Of a DNA stretch of 64,000 bases, positions 1 to 12,698 are shown in pieces. This DNA is from Vitellaria paradoxa. Its lineage: Eukaryota; Streptophyta; Magnoliopsida; Ericales; Sapotaceae. The stretch spans positions 4,056,199 to 4,120,198 of the forward strand of contig CM034238.1 of NCBI GenBank assembly GCA_019916065.1. The letters run 5' to 3'. Both the position numbers and the translations under genes were made by a program. A model generated the notes under the pieces. It saw only the letters and a list, made by a program, of their open reading frames with translations, was not told the origin of the DNA and did not search any database. How positions within the stretch are numbered: the stretch's first letter is position 1; each line of letters begins with the position of its first letter.

Positions 1-524
1 GGGTGGATGTTGATTAGTAAAGTTGCACTATTTATTTTAGAGTTTGACTTTATTTTTAGATTATTTGAGATATGTTTATACAAATTTTTAGACTTGATTT
101 TATATTCGAATGAGAGCAGGAATATTATCGGATGGCGATTTTAATTTGATATTAAATTGTCATTATTTATTATTTGAGATAAATATTTTAATTATTTAAA
201 TATTTTTAATTTTTACTTAAATTATTTGGACAAAATAGGAAAAATATAAGAATAAGAATAAAATAAAAATTATTGAGTATTTCTGTCTCTCTCCCACGGA
301 CGTAGGTGCATCTTGTTCTGGCAAACTTTAGTTGTGCGACAGTCGATTCTAATAGCCAGATGGGCCCAATTTGGGGCTCTGGTCCAGGGCTGTGAATTTG
401 AATTTAGGCCCAGTTTCCGATTTGGATAAAGGGTATCATCGTCAATTCAAACGAAAAGGTCGAGAAAATTGACGCTACCTCTGCAAGGAGTGAGGTTGGG
501 TTCAATAGTCGCATAGAGAAACCC
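1..524. other. AT-rich spacer upstream of the SWIB gene
   Basis: No coding sequence or recognisable mobile element is visible. The last part is presumably the promoter of the downstream gene; its 5' leader contains a (GA)n run at about 565-582. Confidence 0.6.
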
Positions 525-608
525 TTGGTAGCTCTCCCTTTTCTGTTCACATTCCATTGCAAAGAGAGAGAGAGAGAGAGAAACAGAGAGAACAGTGAGG
601 GAGCAAAA

Positions 609-2502
609 ATGGCGGTGTCTTTGGGAGTGTTTTCAAGCTTCTTAGTCGGAAAAAATGCATCGATGACCAAATCCTCCTCATCGTGTTCTGTCCGACTTGG
701 GGTTCCTTCTTCTCGTGTTAACCCGCGCTTTGTGCGCACGGTAACCTCGGCAACTGTGTCGAAGCCGGCGACGGAGACTAGAAAGAGAGAGCCGAGAGGG
801 ATTATGAAGCCCAAGCGCGTGTCTCCGGAAATGCAAGCGTTCCTCGGGGGTGTCCTTGAGATCCCTCGCACCGAAGCCCTCAAGCAGATCTGGGCTTATA
901 TCAAACAACACGATCTCCAGGTAAACCCTCACACACACACACACTCTCTCCCTCTCTCTGTCTACACAAACATAAACGGACACAAGCGAATCTTTTTGTT
1001 TTGTTGGTGCAAGGGGTTATTTTTTTGTAGTACCCTAACCAAGCTCGATTCTATTGGGGTATCATATCAGTAAATACAATTATATGATAGTTTCAAAAGT
1101 ATACTGTGCTTGGATAAGGTTGATAATGGATTTGATTTTTTTGATGGCACATCCATGTTGGTTATGTTGGGTGAGTGGATGTATTTTTATTTGGATGTTT
1201 GGTAGTTCATACTGGTGAATGAGGTTAAAGTATATGTGAGATTGCTTCTGTTGACTTATTCCCTAAATGACTTTGTGTTGGCTTTGAACTAGGTATCCCA
1301 GCTGATGTTTGCGTTAATCTTGGGATAACGTTGTTTGGTACTCTACTTGTGCCATGGTTGTTAGTAGTGGTGATAAATGACAATGCTTGAGGATGTGGGA
1401 TTATTTTTAAATTGGAATCACAGTGTGCCTTTTCCACTGAAAAGGTGGGTGATCTTGTTCTTTTATAGGAGTAGAGTCATCGATGGAAATGGCCTTTCAT
1501 GTGCATTATGACACCTGATTGGGCTGATTTCATGTCTATTTATGTTCTCTTTACAAATATAATTTCTACACCTCTACTTAACAAAGACAGATAGGTGGGG
1601 CCGTTAGGTTTTGACACTGATACACATCAAGTGGGCATTAGGTAAATCTCTGATAAAGTGAAAGTTAGAATAACATCTTTCTTATCTTCTTTTGGGCAAG
1701 AACAACTTGTTGACTAGTTACTAATTGGTCGCTGTGTATCTCATGTGCAAGGAATGTTACTTGGAAATAAGAGGCAGATGTGGGAGTGTCCTTACAATTT
1801 ATGGTTCAAGATGCAAAATGAATGTTATATTTCCGTTTTTCTATGTTAGAGCTTGGGCAAAACTAAAATGTAATAGGAGTAGCCATAACTATCTAGTTGA
1901 TGATTTGGGTCAATAACTTCTAACTGCATTAACCACCAGCGACAATTGTCTTGATGTTTATTCCTCTAGAGTAGAAATAGTTTTTTTTTTTTTTTTTCCA
2001 TATGTATTAAGATAATTAATACAAACGTAATGTGGCTTTGTTGCAAATAGATTCTTAAAATTTCTGCAATTATTTGGTGGGAAATTGCTATTCTACCAGA
2101 AATTTTAACTCAAAATGCTATTTGGTGGGAAGTAGCATTTGTGTAATACAAGGAACACTTTTAATGAGTTTAGTTTTTCAATGTGATGGCTTCAAAATGC
2201 TGTTACATCATTCTGGTAAATATTTGTGAGTAACAATTCTAGTTGCAGTTGCGTAACATTACTCTTATTTGGTGCGGTCTGCATATGCCATTTTTTTGTT
2301 ACCCACTTGTAACATTTTGTTTTTGGTCTATGCATTTTCTAGCAGTTTTATACTAATATATTTTCTTCCCTTCATTTGTTAGGATCCTGAAAACAAGAAG
2401 ATCATAGTCTGTGATGAGAAGCTGAAGAAAATTTTTGGAGGTAGAGACCGAGTTGGGTTTCTTGAGATTGCTGGCTTAATGAATCCTCACTTTCTTAAAT
2501 GA
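609..2502 (+). CDS. SWIB/MDM2-domain protein, probably plastid-targeted
   Basis: Two exons, 609-920 and 2383-2502, joined across a GT-AG intron of 1,462 bp, give 143 residues. The SWIB domain fills the C-terminal half (about 66-143), from KPKRVSPEMQAFLG through EALKQIWAYIKQHDLQ and, after the splice, KKIFGGRDRVGF to the end. The first ~55 residues are rich in Ser, Arg and Val with few acidic residues, as expected of a chloroplast transit peptide. The ATG at 609 is chosen because it opens this leader; upstream in-frame codons are only GA-repeat UTR. Small SWIB proteins of this type are known as plastid or nuclear DNA-associated proteins; any role in nucleoid packing is inference. The splice is in phase and the domain is complete, so the gene looks functional. 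Confidence 0.93.
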
Positions 2503-3680
2503 GCCCTGTGCAGGAGAGTGAATTTTGATTTTGGAAATTATCCATTAATCTTTTCTTTGCCAATGGGGGGTCAGTATTTTGTTGATACAGACTTCTTCCA
2601 AGATGCCTACCTATGAGGTGTTGCCCTATTTTGAGATGCCTACATATAAGATGTTGCTCTATTTTGGGATTAATGGATATTTTTTTCCATGCGGAGTGTT
2701 GGTGATATATATGTAGGTTCCGGAATGCAATGTATTTAGTGACTGTTAATGACTTGGTTTGTTTATCTTGTTAATTTGGGAGGAATCTGATGCTTATTGT
2801 GAAGCCAGGCCTTGCATGAAATTTATTCTCTAGTAGGTACGTTACATCCATTGGCTTTAGCCTGCCAATATGGCAGCAAATGTTTTCATTATGAGTCCGG
2901 CGGTATCTTCGGTCATCTTCCAGGAGCCATTAACTATGATATGAATGTGGTTGGGCTTTAGAATCATGTGTTTTGTTTTTTTTTTTTTTTTTTTTTTTGT
3001 TCGTCATATTTCTGTCAAACTCGACAGATAAAATGAGTAAAACTTGAAGTAAGGGTAAAACTCATGATTCTTTCAAACAACATCGTTTGTAACTTGGTCA
3101 AGTCTTTATGAATTAATTCATTTATGATTTGCGCACACTCTCATTTAAATGTTCATGAACAATTTCATTTATTATTCGGCAATTTTTGTTTAAATATTTG
3201 TGAACAAATTTGTTATAATTTACGATTAATTTCATTTAAATGTTCATGAATAAGTTCGGAAAATTTTCTTTATGTGGTTCACGGCAGAATATTAAAAAGT
3301 CAAATATTAAGCACGTTAGCTGGAAGTTTGTTTAATATGTTGGAAAATGTGGGTTGTTTGTTTGTTTGTAAAATTTGTTTATTAATAAACGCGCGAGCAA
3401 GATGGTCAAAAAGCTCGTGGGTTGGTTTAACAAAAAGTTAGCTGGCAGATTGGATAAAAACTCGTGAGTAATCTTATTTAGGCTTAGCTTGGGAAGTAAA
3501 ATAGGTGTTTTTTTTTTTTTTAAAGCTAATTTTTTAATTTATGTTTATTTGATAATTTTACCCTTGAAAGTTTGAAAGAAAATTAAAATGTAAAGAGGTA
3601 AATTTGATTATTTTACAAATAAGCAAATCAGCCATTTTAACTCATGAGCTATTTAGCTCAGGGTTCCTAAATGAACTCTT
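2503..3680. other. 3' flank of the SWIB gene and degenerate repeat
   Basis: The first few hundred bases are probably 3' UTR. From about 3000 the sequence carries recurring TTCATGAACA/TTTGTGAAC-like motifs and long T runs (2969-2999) typical of an old degraded transposon. No ORF with family resemblance. Confidence 0.4.
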
Positions 3681-3811
3681 ATTGTAACTGGGTCAAACTT
3701 AAACACAATGTTGTGAGTTCAATTATTGTAACTGCGTCAAAAACTTAAACACAATGTTGTGAGTTCAATTATTGTAACTAGGTAAACTTAAACACAATGT
3801 TGTGAATTCAA
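3681..3811. repeat. Tandem repeat, three ~45-bp units
   Basis: Three consecutive imperfect copies of a unit that begins ATTGTAACT and ends near GTTGTGAGTTCAATT. The third copy is slightly shorter and differs by a few substitutions. Confidence 0.85.
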
Positions 3812-4540
3812 TAAAAGTTTAGTTCAAGTTAAAATTTTTCCCGAACTTCAAAAAAATAAGTTCAAATTTAAAATTTAAAATTCGTCAAAAATATTAATGA
3901 ACACTCGACTCAGTTTGTTTATAAGCATAAGTGATTAAGCAGAGCAATCCTCTTCAACCTAGCTTATAATAATAATAATAAAAAAAGCAATCCTCTTCCA
4001 AAAATCAATCACAAAAGACAAGGGTGCTGCGAAACGCATTTTATCAATTCATGATCCCACATTTTATGTTTTTAAAAACAAACAAACAAGCATTGTACGT
4101 GAGGACAAGAAGATAATCACTCTGATGCAACTGTCTCCAGAAATTAAAAAATGAAAAGGAGGGAGATTGGATAGAGATTGATTGTGATAAGATCTGTTTG
4201 TGTGAATTTTGGGAGTGTGGGAAAGCTTAATCTTAGGGCGAGCAGACGCTGAAGAGGCTAATGGTAATCACTCTGATGCAAGTGACCGGCACTTTCACTT
4301 CTGTTTTAGGGAGTTACAGTGGATTAATCAACGGTCAAGATATAATTATATTAAATTTAATGATTTTAATTCAATGTAATAAAATTAAATTTAAAATAAA
4401 AATTAAACAAAATCTAATTGAAATATCCTTAAAATGTAATTACATCTTAATTGTTAATTGATGTACTGCAATCTTCCGGAACCCCTTCATTTTCCCCAGC
4501 TGGCAACGGGTAAGTATTTGAACGAAAATCCAGATCACCG

Positions 4541-4543
<3 letters not shown>

Positions 4544-4584
<41 letters not shown>
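4544..4584. repeat. (TC)n microsatellite
   Basis: About 20 uninterrupted TC dinucleotides followed by a short TA stretch. Confidence 0.95.
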
Positions 4585-4592
<8 letters not shown>

Positions 4593-4596
4593 GGGT

Positions 4597-5090
4597 TATA
4601 AGGAATTATAGTTAAAAAATGCGCTGCAGTAAAAATACGCTGTCATAATTATAATAGTTTAGCGGTCTTAATTTAATTTAGTTAAAATTAGTTTTAAAAT
4701 AAAAAATGAAAAGAAATTTGATTGTTAGATAATTAATACAGGATATAAAAAAAACTATATTTTATTGAAGTATAATCAAACATGATTGTTTATTTTTACA
4801 CTTTTTTTTTTTTAACTTTTTAGCCTTGATTTTTACATTACAATTCCTGGAACCATGTAGGGTTCCAGGAAACTGCAGTGAATAAATCTACTGCAGGGGC
4901 TACAGTATAAAATCAAAGGTTAAGATTTAATTATTTTTAATTGAATGGTTCTAATTTAATTTAATTAAAATTATTTACAAAATAAAAATAAAAATTAAAA
5001 AAATCTTATTGGAACACAATTAATACAAAATGTAAAAAATCACGTGTTATTAAAGTGAAAATGAACCTCAACTTTCATTTCTTTACAGCA
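4597..5090. repeat. Two copies of an AT-rich interspersed repeat
   Basis: Two adjacent stretches (about 4597-4790 and 4855-5090) share the order: CTGCAGT-like start, GGTCTTAATTTAATTTAGTTAAAATTA-like middle (shown here only as a description), then AATTAATACA and a poly-A rich end. A related copy in inverse orientation lies at about 36985-37225. No TIR or target duplication could be fixed. Confidence 0.5.
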
Positions 5091-5406
5091 GCCCCTGCAC
5101 TAGCACCTCCAACCCAACCATGTACGTGTAATTTTTTAATTACAAAATCTGAACCCCTGACTCAAAATTTCAGACCAAATGTAGGGAAATCAAATTAAAG
5201 AAATAATAATCATGTCGAAAATGATATTCTAGAGGTCCGTCTCGAGTTTTCAATCCCCGCACTTATCGAAACATATAAAATTCACGATGGTCGAGAAACG
5301 AAAGAAATAATCGCTTTGACGTCTAAAATTAAAATTTCCAAAACTTGGTATACAGAGAGTATCATATCCTTAAATTACTAGTCAAATTTCGAGAAATTTA
5401 ATGAAC

Positions 5407-5453
5407 AACTTAAAAAGGAATTAATTACCAAAAAAAAAACTTAAAAAGGAATT
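5407..5453 (+). mobile_element. Micro-retroposon with 16-bp target duplication
   Basis: The 15-bp insert AATTACC plus eight A (5423-5437) lies between two perfect copies of AACTTAAAAAGGAATT (5407-5422 and 5438-5453). Poly(A) tail plus a ~15-bp duplication is the signature of LINE-type target-primed reverse transcription. Confidence 0.75.
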
Positions 5454-5940
5454 GAGTTTTTATTCACACGGATGGGATGTCAATCCTAAAACCTGGCACA
5501 TTCTCGAACCAAGAAATAATTCTCTTTAACTGTTTCTGAAAATATTCGTCTCTTAAAATTAATTTAATTTAATAAATAAAAGTTTGTGTTTAAAACATAT
5601 GTTTGAATTTAAGAATTAAATTGATTTGATTTGAGAGAAATAAAAAATATGTTAAATATAATATGTGATAATAAATTTATGTAATTATTTAGATGATTTA
5701 AAAATAATAATAAATTCACATTAAATTCTGTTGCTTTAAAATTGTATTTTAATTTCAAACACGATAACTGATGAGTATTTTCATCAATTGAAATCAAATT
5801 TTACCAAATTCATTGCTCTAAACGGAGTGTTTATGTGTGGTTAGTTAATTAATTTACCAACCTCATGCTTGCCGGTTGATTCATTGGCTGGTGTTTGAAA
5901 ATAATTTGGGAAAGTTTAATTTTACGGAACCTTAACTAGT

Positions 5941-5989
5941 AAGACTTTGTTTGATTACTTACCAAAAAAAAAAAAAAGACTTTGTTTGA
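5941..5989 (+). mobile_element. Micro-retroposon with 14-bp target duplication
   Basis: The 21-bp insert TTACTTACC plus twelve A (5955-5975) is bounded by two perfect copies of AAGACTTTGTTTGA. Same style as the insert about 0.5 kb upstream. Confidence 0.8.
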
Positions 5990-6159
5990 GAATAAAAAAT
6001 TGGAGGTTTTATTTTTTATTTTTTAGCTGTTTTTTAGAAAGTTATTGTTTTTTATGCTTTGGAAGTAAATAAAAAGAAACTTACTTTTTCTAATTACCTT
6101 TTTAGTTGATTTATTTGAAACCTAAGCGTGCGAGAATGTCCATATGCCATCACCAATAA

Positions 6160-6298
6160 CGTTTTGTTTGGAGTAATAAAAAATTTTAAAAAATTATAAA
6201 AAAATATTAAAAATTATTTATTTTTTATCTCAGTACACGAATTACAAACTTATAATTTATATCATTTTATCTTACTTTATATCACTCCAAACACACCT
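6160..6298. mobile_element. Tourist-like MITE (PIF/Harbinger type)
   Basis: Short AT-rich element with inverted ends of the form NNNNNTGTTTGG...CCAAACANNNN, flanked by TAA on both sides (6157-6159 and 6299-6301). The 3-bp TAA duplication and GTTTGG-containing ends fit Tourist elements. Many relatives occur in the window. Confidence 0.7.
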
Positions 6299-6647
6299 TA
6301 AATCATAATTTCCATATGTTGGTATCTCACTCGTTTGAGGCTGACGCACTGGCTCAGTGGTTTGAAACCCTGCTTTAAAAGACCGGTTCAATAGTTTTGG
6401 ATAAAAAAAAGTTAGAAAAGATTAATAAAAATTATAGTGTCTCACAGTGAGAAAATATTTTTTAATAAAATGTGATGCTACCAATAGATCCAATCAGTGT
6501 GGGAGATTGGTGTACAGTAGGATAAATTGTAGCCTCTTTTCATCCTCAAATCAGTGGCCTACAATCTTCTGACTCTCCCACCCATTTTGTTATTACTGAT
6601 GTTACAATTCAATTAAAGTTTTTTTTATTATTTATTAAATATTTTTA

Positions 6648-7151
6648 CACTGTGTTCGGTGCACCAAAAAGTTTATGAAAATATTTAAAAATTTTTGAAA
6701 ATTACTAAAAATTTTTAAAAATTTCTATAAAATTTTACACATTTCTACCTTCTTAAAATTCAAAAAGATTCAATATCTTTCCTAAAAAAAATTAATAACT
6801 AGAATTCGATTAATCAAATAACAAAAATTTTTTCGCCATTCTCATCATGGACTCCCAAGTTACTAAATGACACCCACTTTGATTATTTTTTGTGATATTT
6901 TTAAAACCGTTCCAACAGAATCGCGCGACCAACTTTCGTTCAAACGATTTCTATTATCCGTTTGGATGGATTGTAGTGTAAAGAAGTCATGACTACCTAA
7001 AATTTTGAATCCGTCCAAACGAAAATTTAGTCCGTTGAAACGAATTCTTACTATTTATCTCCAAAAAACACAGTTTGAACTGTGTGCATCAAACACAAAA
7101 AGTTACACCAAACTACGTTTTATCTCACTTTTTGATGCACCAAACGTAATT
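6648..7151. mobile_element. MITE, ~500 bp, GGTGCACC family
   Basis: Inverted ends read TGTTCGGTGCACCAAAAAG on the left and the complement of a GATGCACCAAACG-like right end. The interior shares long collinear similarity with 20625-21126, including TAACTAGAATTC, CCATTCTCATCAT-like and CCGTCCAAACGAA stretches. Edges are approximate. Confidence 0.6.
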
Positions 7152-7730
7152 TTAATGTTAATTATTTATTTTTATATATTCACTATTAATTGAAATAATT
7201 AGAAAATTAATTAATTTATTTTTATTTTTTTTAGACTCCAAACGGGCCCTAATTGTGCGTTTGGAAGAGTCTCCTAAAGTAATTAACCCAGACTTCAAGT
7301 TAAGAAAGGTACATAAGAGATAAGGGCAAGAAAAAAAAAAAAAAAAAAAAGAGGTACGCATGGGATACACGTCTCTTCAGGACTTGTCAGACGTCAGAGT
7401 TGCCAATATATATACATATATATACATGGCTAATATAAATTATGTAACCCTTTTGGGTGTATTTAAAATTACATAATTTTATATAAATTTAGGGTTTGTT
7501 TGGTAACATTAAATTTTATCAAAAATTATAAATTTTAGCTAATTTTTGTATTTTTTTTCAATCAAAATTTTTCACCTATCACCTTTATGTCATATTTTTT
7601 CACTTTTATTGTACTTTTTCATTTACTTTTTGTCTACCAAACACCTCTTACAAAAATAGATAATTTGTAAGATTTTGTAATTTTTTTATTCTAAACAGTG
7701 CCACGTAATTATTCATGACTACCCATCAAT
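7152..7730. other. AT-rich spacer before the reductase gene
   Basis: Contains a 20-A run (about 7331-7350), TATATA stretches and the upstream part of the reductase promoter. Nothing else recognised. Confidence 0.5.
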
Positions 7731-7803
7731 CAGCTATCCCTCTTCCGTTCCATCTGAATCTACATCTCTTCTGTTCTGTTCTCTGTAACCGCAAACAAAC
7801 AAA

Positions 7804-9078
<1,275 letters not shown>

Positions 9079-9444
9079 CTTAGATTTGTGGGGGTTTTCT
9101 GGGTGATCGTCTTTCTTATGTTGTTTTTATGCTCGTTGTTGAGATGAGTACAATAAGGCAAACGTTTGCTTCTGCAATGCACTGTATTTTTTCTTTTTTG
9201 GCTACCATTGTTGTGTTCATTTCATCACTGTTTGTTGTCTCCAGTGAGAAAATCTCCTCTTTAAATTTTCAACCAAGGCTACTTTCGGAGCTCTAAAAAA
9301 AAATTAAAATTTTATAAATCTTTCCAAATTATAAAATAATAAAAATTAAATTCTTCCTTTATTATATAAATTATAAAATATTTATTTTTATAATTTTATA
9401 CTATTTTATACATATTTATACAACTTTAAACACCCTCCTATACT

Positions 9445-9574
9445 AGATTCACTGGGTAAAAAAATTTGGAGAAACATGTACGTGTGTACTGCCCAGTGGC
9501 AATGGGTACAAGATTCACTGGGTAATCATTTGGAGATACATGTACGTGTGTACTGCTCAGTGGCAATGGGTACA
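9445..9574. repeat. 65-bp tandem duplication
   Basis: Two adjacent units start with AGATTCACTGGGTAA and end with GTGGCAATGGGTACA. They differ by a few substitutions and a small indel. The pair abuts the left arm of the foldback element. Confidence 0.9.
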
Positions 9575-9582
9575 ACGGGGTG

Positions 9583-10580
9583 TAGTTGGGGGAAGCGGAC
9601 AAAGTGGGGCTGCAGTCCAGCATTAACTGTTGCGGCTGCAGTCCGGCGGACGGCGTCGTTTTTGTCCAAAAAACCCAGATTTTGTTGGACGGAAAGACTG
9701 AATGCAGTGTAAAAAATATATATATATATAAATAAAAATAATTATTTTTATTTAATTAAGTTAAAAAATATTTTAATATAATTAAGGCACCGTTTGACAT
9801 CTAAAAAAAAAAAAACTCTAAAAACTTTTAAAAACTTATATCACATCAACTTTTTTATTTCACTGCACGTATTACGAACTCACAACGTTTTCTACTTTAT
9901 TTATTTTTTTCACTTTTATCATTCCAAACACACACTAAGTAACTTATAGCAAATTTTTGATATTTGGTAAAACCAATATAAATTTTAGTAACATTTGGTA
10001 ATTTTTTGTACGTTTAGTAATAATTTTTGAAACTTTTGAATTGGGCTAAAATGAAATAACTTATTATACCCTTCACCAACTCAGCAAAAAAATTGATGTG
10101 TTGATAACCTGCCACATAAAATTATTAACAACATAAAATAAGAATATTTTTAATATGATTAAGTAACTTTTAATAAATTTTAGGTGCCAGGTTGCCAATA
10201 TATCAATTTTTTGCTGAGTTGATAAAGAATATAATGGTTATATTACTTTAACCCAATTCAAAAGTTCTAAAAATTTTTATCAAACATACAAAAAATTACC
10301 AAACGTTACTACAAATTTATATTGGTTTTACTAAATACCAAAAATTTGTTAAAAGTTACTTAATCATATTAAAATATTTTTTATTTTATTTTATTTTTTA
10401 ACTCAATTAAATAAAAAATAATTATTTATATATATATATATATATATATTTTACACTGCATTCAGTCTTTCCGTCTAATAAAATCCATTAGATTGATGGG
10501 TTTTTGGGCAAAAATAACGCCGTCCGACGGACCGCAGCCGCAGCAGTTAATGCTAGACTGCAAACCCCTTCCCACGTAGT
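9583..10580. mobile_element. ~1-kb foldback (long inverted repeat) element
   Basis: Left and right halves are reverse complements over several hundred bases. CAGCATTAACTGTTGCGGCTG on the left pairs with its near-complement at about 10530-10556; the following GGACGGCGT segments, the CGGAAAGACTGAATGCAGTGTA segments, the (TA)n blocks and the GGTAAAACCAATATAAATT segments also pair in order. The loop is near 10110-10150. The left arm is lengthened by a 150-bp MITE. Outer edges are approximate and no target duplication was found. Confidence 0.8.
9786..9935. mobile_element. Tourist-like MITE nested in the foldback
   Basis: Starts GGCACCGTTTG, ends CCAAACACACAC, flanked by TAA at 9783-9785 and 9936-9938. 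The unoccupied site is visible in the opposite arm, whose complement reads ATTAAGTAACTT without the insert. That confirms both the boundaries and the 3-bp TAA duplication. Confidence 0.9.
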
Positions 10581-10603
10581 TGGGAAGCCTTTTCGTCTTG
10601 GGT

Positions 10604-10725
10604 TGGGGTAGGTCCGGTGCATTGGACCGTCCGGTGTACTGCGGACCGTCGGATCGTCTGTCCGTACAGTGTACAATATACCGTACAGATGATCCGACGA
10701 TTCGCAATACACCGGACCTACCCCA
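10604..10725. repeat. GC-rich imperfect hairpin
   Basis: TGGGGTAGGTCCGGTG at 10604 is the exact complement of CACCGGACCTACCCCA ending at 10725. The inner parts pair through TGCG and GTCGGATC. The left arm contains an extra ~17-bp partial duplication (CATTGGACCGTCCGGTG). The GC content is far above the surrounding sequence. Confidence 0.85.
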
Positions 10726-10790
10726 TTCCGTTTCACCTTTTAGAACATTGATGGAAAATTAATGATTTACCTTTTGATGAATATTCTTTA

Positions 10791-12689
10791 GGGTAAATTA
10801 CACATAGACCCCCTAAACATTAGACTGATTACAGATAAATCCTTGAATATTTAAACTTTACACTTAGACCCCTTATTTCTAAATGTTTGTAACACTTAAG
10901 TCCATTCGTTAATTTTTTCTGTTAACTGTTTTATAAAATTACGAAAATACCCCTTTCCATGAGTAACCCTCATTTGCTCTCTCTCCATACAGCTACCTCT
11001 CTCTCACTCGCTTGCTCTCTCTCTCTCTCCCTTGCCTATCAATAACCCTCATTTTCTCTCTCTTCGCATAGCTCCTTCCTTCGCCTACCTTTCTCTCGTC
11101 GGCTCTCTCTCTCTCCCCTCTGCCATCAATAAACCTCATTTTATCCCTCTTCGCACGGCTCCTTCCTTCGCTTTCTCTCTCTCTATCTCTCTCATAGTTA
11201 ATAAGGTGTATAAATAAGGGCATCCTTGCTATACCAGATACTAAAAAAGCAACATAGAAATGGAATCTTGTGCCAAAACAACTAAACAAGGAGAAGAAGA
11301 AGGAGAAGATCAGTTTTCCGCCTATGCATTTCAACTGGCGAGCTCGTCGGTGATGCTAATGGTACTGCAGGCGACTATGAAGTTGGAAGTGCTGGAGATC
11401 ATAGTGAAAGTGGGTCTCGCCGCCCAACTCTCCGCCACAGAGATTGCGTCTCAGATGGGCGCCGCCTAGAACCCAGATGCACGGTCTATGCTAGCTCGGA
11501 TGCTCCGGCTCCTGGTCAGCTCCTCTGCTCTCTCCGAGGTACCACCCGGATCTATGGATTGGCAACTAAAACTGAGGTTCCTTTGGCCCTTGATCTCCTT
11601 CACAGACAGTTAAGATTCTTGGGAATTACTTTGCCTCTCTCTTTCTATCTCTCCAAAATGATGGTGTTTGGATGAACGGAAAAGAAAAATGAAAGTGAGA
11701 GGGATAGTGGAGGAAAGTAAAATATTGTAAAAATGATTAAATTTATTTATTTTTTTTAGTTGGATTAAATAAAGATGAGCAATGTTTTTTCTAAGATAAT
11801 CTATAATTAGAAAAATTACATAAGAATAAATTTTTTTAAAAAATATTTTATTTTTATGACCACAATTTTTGAAATATTAAAAAATAAAATTAAACTAGAA
11901 ATTGAGTTTGATTGAAGAAAAATATATTAAAAATAATTACATAGTAAAAATTAAAAACATTAATTATTTTTAATTTTTTAAATGTAAGGTCTTTTTTAAT
12001 TTAATTTAATTTTTCATTTGACATAGTTTTAATCATATAATAAAAAATAAAATTAAAATGAGAAAAAAAATATGTAATTAAGTAATTAAGGATGTAATTA
12101 AAAATAATAAATTTTTAGATGTAATTAAAAATAATAATTTTTTAAAGGATTAGTTCAATTCATTTAAGGATGGGCATAATTAAAAATAATAAATTTTTAG
12201 ATAAAACGTTTGTAGAACAATCATTTTTCAACTATACCCAGATGAAAAGCATTTATTAGGTATTTCTAAAAACATAATTATATAATTTTATTAAAACATA
12301 AATAAAAACATAAATATATTTGGTAATATAATTTTATTTATAGTTAATAACTTTATTTAAATAAAATATATAATTTTCTTAAAAGTTATAAAATTAATTG
12401 AGGGGAGTTTGGAGTAAGATAGAATAAAATAAATTGAGAGTTCGTAATACGTGCAATGAAAGAAAAAAGTTGATGCACGGGAGCCGTACACAGAGAGCGC
12501 GAGAGAATAAAAGTTACAGATGAATATGGGGCATTTTCGTCATTTATGATGTAGTTAATGGAAAAAATTAACGGCTGGACTTAAGTGTTACAAATATTTA
12601 AGAATAGGAGGTCTAAGTGTAAGATTTAAATGTTCAGGGGACTATGTGTAATCAACTTAATGTTTAGAGAGTCTAGGTGTAATTTATCC
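10791..12689 (+). mobile_element. Pack-MULE-like element carrying an O-methyltransferase fragment
   Basis: Ends are inverted repeats of about 165 bp: GGGTAAATTACACATAGACC at the left, and the complement of the right end reads GGATAAATTACACCTAGACT. Similarity continues through TAACACTTAAGTCC and CGTTAATTTTTTC. Perfect 9-bp target duplications TATTCTTTA flank it (10782-10790 and 12690-12698). Long TIRs with a 9-bp duplication are diagnostic of Mutator-like elements. No transposase is present; the interior holds a captured gene piece (11260-11640) plus AT-rich sequence. A Tourist-like fragment sits at about 12420-12480. Confidence 0.92.
11260..11640 (+). pseudogene. Captured 5' fragment of a COMT-type O-methyltransferase gene
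   Basis: From the ATG at 11260 the frame reads through the N-terminal dimerisation region of plant caffeate/flavonoid O-methyltransferases: QFSAYAFQLASSSVMLMVLQ, then KLEVLEIIVKVGLAAQLSATEIASQ. An in-frame TAG (11467-11469) falls just before NPDARSMLARMLRLLVSSSA, which continues the family in the same frame. A further frame shift near 11550 is needed to read RIYGLAT. The S-adenosylmethionine-binding catalytic domain is absent. A TATA-like TATAAATA lies ~45 bp upstream, so promoter sequence may have been captured too. Inside a Mutator-like element, it looks like gene capture followed by decay. Confidence 0.85.
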
Positions 12690-12698
12690 TATTCTTTA

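Noticed and set aside
6340..6410. Possible SINE (TGGCTCAGTGG and GGTTCAATAG resemble pol III boxes)
   Set aside because: No target duplication and only a short A run; the B-box match is poor.
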